64,000 nt of DNA from NCBI RefSeq assembly GCF_963675395.1, contig NZ_OY776222.1, forward strand, positions 372,001 through 436,000, written 5' to 3'. Positions 61,858-64,000 of the stretch are shown piece by piece (within the stretch, counting starts at the first letter, position 1; each line of letters starts with the position of its first letter). The DNA comes from an uncultured Vibrio sp. GTDB lineage: Bacteria > Pseudomonadota > Gammaproteobacteria > Enterobacterales > Vibrionaceae. The notes under the pieces were generated by a model. The model searched no databases and was not told the origin of the DNA. It saw only the letters and a list, made by a program, of their open reading frames with translations. Position numbers and translations under genes: made by a program.

Positions 61858-64000
61858 ATGACCCAATTTGCCTCTCGTAAAGGTCATATGACCCTGCCTG
61901 TCGAAGAAGGGCAGGAAGAAGTAGTTCTGGATTTATACCAGCGTTGGCAAGCGGATGCACTCCGCGATAGCGATGGTACCACCATGCCAGATTCTTTAGC
62001 TGAGCAAGACAGTGACATCTATTCGGTGATGTGCCTTGTTCGAGCGGACCAGGAATACGCTAATCAGCATCCAGAGTACCTACATCGTAAATATCTGATG
62101 TCTTTTCCTGTCACAGCAATGAGCGATCGCGTTGAGATTTTTCCACTCGAAGGTTACAGCAAAGACAAATATGAGCTGGATGATGACAGTGAGCCGAAGC
62201 TTTGGTGGGAAGTTCGAAACCGCACCTTGAACGAAGTGATTCCGGCTGACATGTGGGAATTTGATGCGGAACATCAGCGTATCGATATCTACGATGCGAT
62301 CCCTTATCACGAGTACACCATTACCTTTATGGCGCGCCAAGTTTGGGACAGCGTTTCTATGTACAACGCGCTGACCAACGATTGGAAAGGCCCTCGTATT
62401 AAGAGTCTCGACCCATATCATCCAGAATGTCGTGCTCATTTGTTAAACCATTTTGCACACTGGTTAGAAACGCACCCGAATACCACAGTGGTTCGATTCA
62501 CCACCTTTGCATTTTTGTTTGTGATTGATACTGGTGAGAAAAACCAAGACATCTATCGAGATTGGACCGGTTACGGCGAAACCGTGAGCCCACGAGCGCT
62601 AGAAGATTTTGAAAAGCGCTTTGGCTATAAATTGTCTCCTGAAGATTTTGTCGATGCCGGTTACTACAACGGTACTTATAAAGTGCCATCTAAGCAGTAT
62701 CAAGACTGGATGACCTTTGTCCAAGAATTCGTCGTGGAGTTTGCCGCAGAGTTAGTCAACATGGCTCATCAAGCAGGCAAAAAGACCGCGATGTTCCAGG
62801 GTGATCACTGGATTGGAACGGAACCATTCCTTGAGAGCTACCAAAAGATTGGTATCGATATTAATGTCGGCGCGGTAGAAGATGGCGTAGCACTACGTCG
62901 TTTAACGGATTCAGGCGGTGATCAGATTCGCGAAGCGCGTTTTTATCCTTATTTCTTCCCTGATGTATTCCGCGAAGGTAATGATCCGGTTGTTGAGTCT
63001 ATGTCTAACTGGACTAAGATTCGCCGTGCCATGCTGCAAAAGCCGTTAGACCGCATTGGCTATGGTGGTTACTTGTCACTTGCGAATCAGTTCCCGCACT
63101 TTATCGACCATGTAACAGAAATCTCAAGTCAGTTCGGTGACTACCTTGAGTACACGCAACGCAGTGAATCGAAAAAAGTAGCAGGAAAAGTTGCGGTACT
63201 GAGCGCATGGGGCGCCGCGCGTAGCTGGTTGCAAAACCAAGCTCGCGACCAACGTTTTTACGTACCACCTCGTCCTGATGTCATGGAGCTTGTGGGTAAC
63301 AACATCCTTGAGTGTCTATCTGGATTGCCATTTGACGTTGAGTTCATTAGCTTTGATGACATTGCCGAAAAAGGCATCGATCCAGAGATAAAAGTGATCA
63401 TCAACACGGGTGATGCGAACTCTGCATGGAGTGGTGGCGAGTGTTGGGACGATCCAAAAGTTATCGTGGCACTGCGTCAGTTTGTTGCCGAAGGTGGTGG
63501 CTTACTGGGGGTATCTGAGCCTTCTGCGTGGCAGAAAAATGGTCGTTACTTCCAGCTTGGCGATGTGTTTGGGTTAGAAAAAGAAACCTCCCTGACAATG
63601 GGACGTGTTGCGATGCCACTGCAAATCGTAGAGAACCATTACTTAAGTCAATTCATTAAGGGTGACGAAGACTTCGGTAACCCAAGCTATGTGTATCCAC
63701 AAGCGGACGACTTGACGGTACTGGCAGCGCAAGGGCAACACTTGGCGTTAACGGCGCGCGGATACGGAGCTGGCCGAGCTGTGTATCTGGGTAACTTGCC
63801 ATTCAGTATGGAAAACGCTCGTTTACTACAGCACATTCTGTTGTGGCTGACTCAGCAGGAAGCGCTTTCGCATGCATGGTTGTCTAACAACCCGTATGTC
63901 GATGTCGCTTTTTATCCAGAGACGAATAAAGCCACAGCCGTGAACTTCACCAGTCAAGCTCAGCAGGTCACGGTATTCAATACGCAGGGTGAACCGCAGC
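61858..64000 (+). CDS. GH112 beta-1,3-galactosyl-N-acetylhexosamine phosphorylase (3' end outside window)
   Basis: First 714 codons of a GH112 phosphorylase, a family of about 720 residues, so only a few codons are missing. The enzyme splits Gal-beta-1,3-GlcNAc or Gal-beta-1,3-GalNAc with phosphate to galactose-1-phosphate and the HexNAc. The N-terminus (RKGHMTLPVEEGQEEVVLDL), the region RFTTFAFLFVIDTGEKNQDI, and FQGDHWIGTEPFLESY are typical; a later GH-A-like and Rossmann-like part contains NTGDANSAWSGGECWDDP. No signal peptide. TTGGAG precedes the start. It fits with galT and galE upstream. Confidence 0.9.
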   Translation, partial: MTQFASRKGHMTLPVEEGQEEVVLDLYQRWQADALRDSDGTTMPDSLAEQDSDIYSVMCLVRADQEYANQHPEYLHRKYLMSFPVTAMSDRVEIFPLEGYSKDKYELDDDSEPKLWWEVRNRTLNEVIPADMWEFDAEHQRIDIYDAIPYHEYTITFMARQVWDSVSMYNALTNDWKGPRIKSLDPYHPECRAHLLNHFAHWLETHPNTTVVRFTTFAFLFVIDTGEKNQDIYRDWTGYGETVSPRALEDFEKRFGYKLSPEDFVDAGYYNGTYKVPSKQYQDWMTFVQEFVVEFAAELVNMAHQAGKKTAMFQGDHWIGTEPFLESYQKIGIDINVGAVEDGVALRRLTDSGGDQIREARFYPYFFPDVFREGNDPVVESMSNWTKIRRAMLQKPLDRIGYGGYLSLANQFPHFIDHVTEISSQFGDYLEYTQRSESKKVAGKVAVLSAWGAARSWLQNQARDQRFYVPPRPDVMELVGNNILECLSGLPFDVEFISFDDIAEKGIDPEIKVIINTGDANSAWSGGECWDDPKVIVALRQFVAEGGGLLGVSEPSAWQKNGRYFQLGDVFGLEKETSLTMGRVAMPLQIVENHYLSQFIKGDEDFGNPSYVYPQADDLTVLAAQGQHLALTARGYGAGRAVYLGNLPFSMENARLLQHILLWLTQQEALSHAWLSNNPYVDVAFYPETNKATAVNFTSQAQQVTVFNTQGEPQ

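Overview
The window reads as a Vibrio chromosome segment (marine gammaproteobacterium, moderate GC). Pointers are an E. coli-like AraC system, AhpC/AhpF with an OxyR-type site, a TonB receptor, intergenic repeats of a kind common in vibrios, and an IS5/IS903-group element. No tRNA, rRNA, CRISPR or prophage was seen. The species cannot be fixed from the sequence alone.

Layout. 1-4.6 kb: end of an N-acetylgalactosamine PTS operon (agaS-V-W-E-F-[agaA remnant]-agaY). 4.6-8.9 kb: a zinc-ribbon protein, an Lrp/AsnC regulator, a DUF445 membrane protein and a CtlX-type guanidino hydrolase. 8.9-13.6 kb: TonB receptor and ahpC-ahpF. 13.7-18.5 kb: AttH-like lipoprotein with an FtsX-type permease and ATPase, then a DUF3297 gene. 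18.7-29.3 kb: L-arabinose locus (galM, araC, araBDA and divergent araFGH), with well-spaced AraC half-sites and CRP sites. 30-32.7 kb: a porin, then a decayed galactofuranose transporter (ytfQ tail, ytfR with deletions) next to a small IS-derived element. 32.8-37.8 kb: ptsG divergent from a response regulator / histidine kinase / GtsA-like binding protein operon.

37.9-64 kb: a sulfated, uronate-containing glycan utilisation region. It holds two cytoplasmic-type sulfatases divergent from their radical-SAM maturase; a DUF2264 (probable GH154) enzyme with a complete oligopeptide-type ABC importer; a chemoreceptor; an OprD-family porin; an IS; a SulP transporter with galE and galT; a GH88 unsaturated glucuronyl hydrolase; and a GH112 galactosyl-HexNAc phosphorylase cut by the window end.

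The main unifying signal is a 15-bp imperfect palindrome close to TGAAAYRNYRTTTYA. It occurs in front of the sulfatases, the maturase, the DUF2264/ABC operon, the OprD porin, sulP-galE-galT, GH88-GH112, and the porin at 30 kb. It resembles the KdgR (IclR family) operator of enterobacteria. That fits the biochemistry: GH88 releases an unsaturated uronate, which is converted to 2-keto-3-deoxygluconate, the KdgR effector. No IclR-type gene lies in the window.

Inferred flow: oligosaccharides cross the OprD porin and the ABC importer, are desulfated and cut by GH154/GH88 in the cytoplasm, and Gal-HexNAc units are phosphorolysed by GH112 and routed through GalT/GalE. GalNAc could feed a GalNAc pathway; the agaA remnant means the deacetylase would have to come from elsewhere. 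Several genes are visibly decayed: agaA, ytfQ, ytfR, a GH43 tail, a ROK regulator and the IS transposase.
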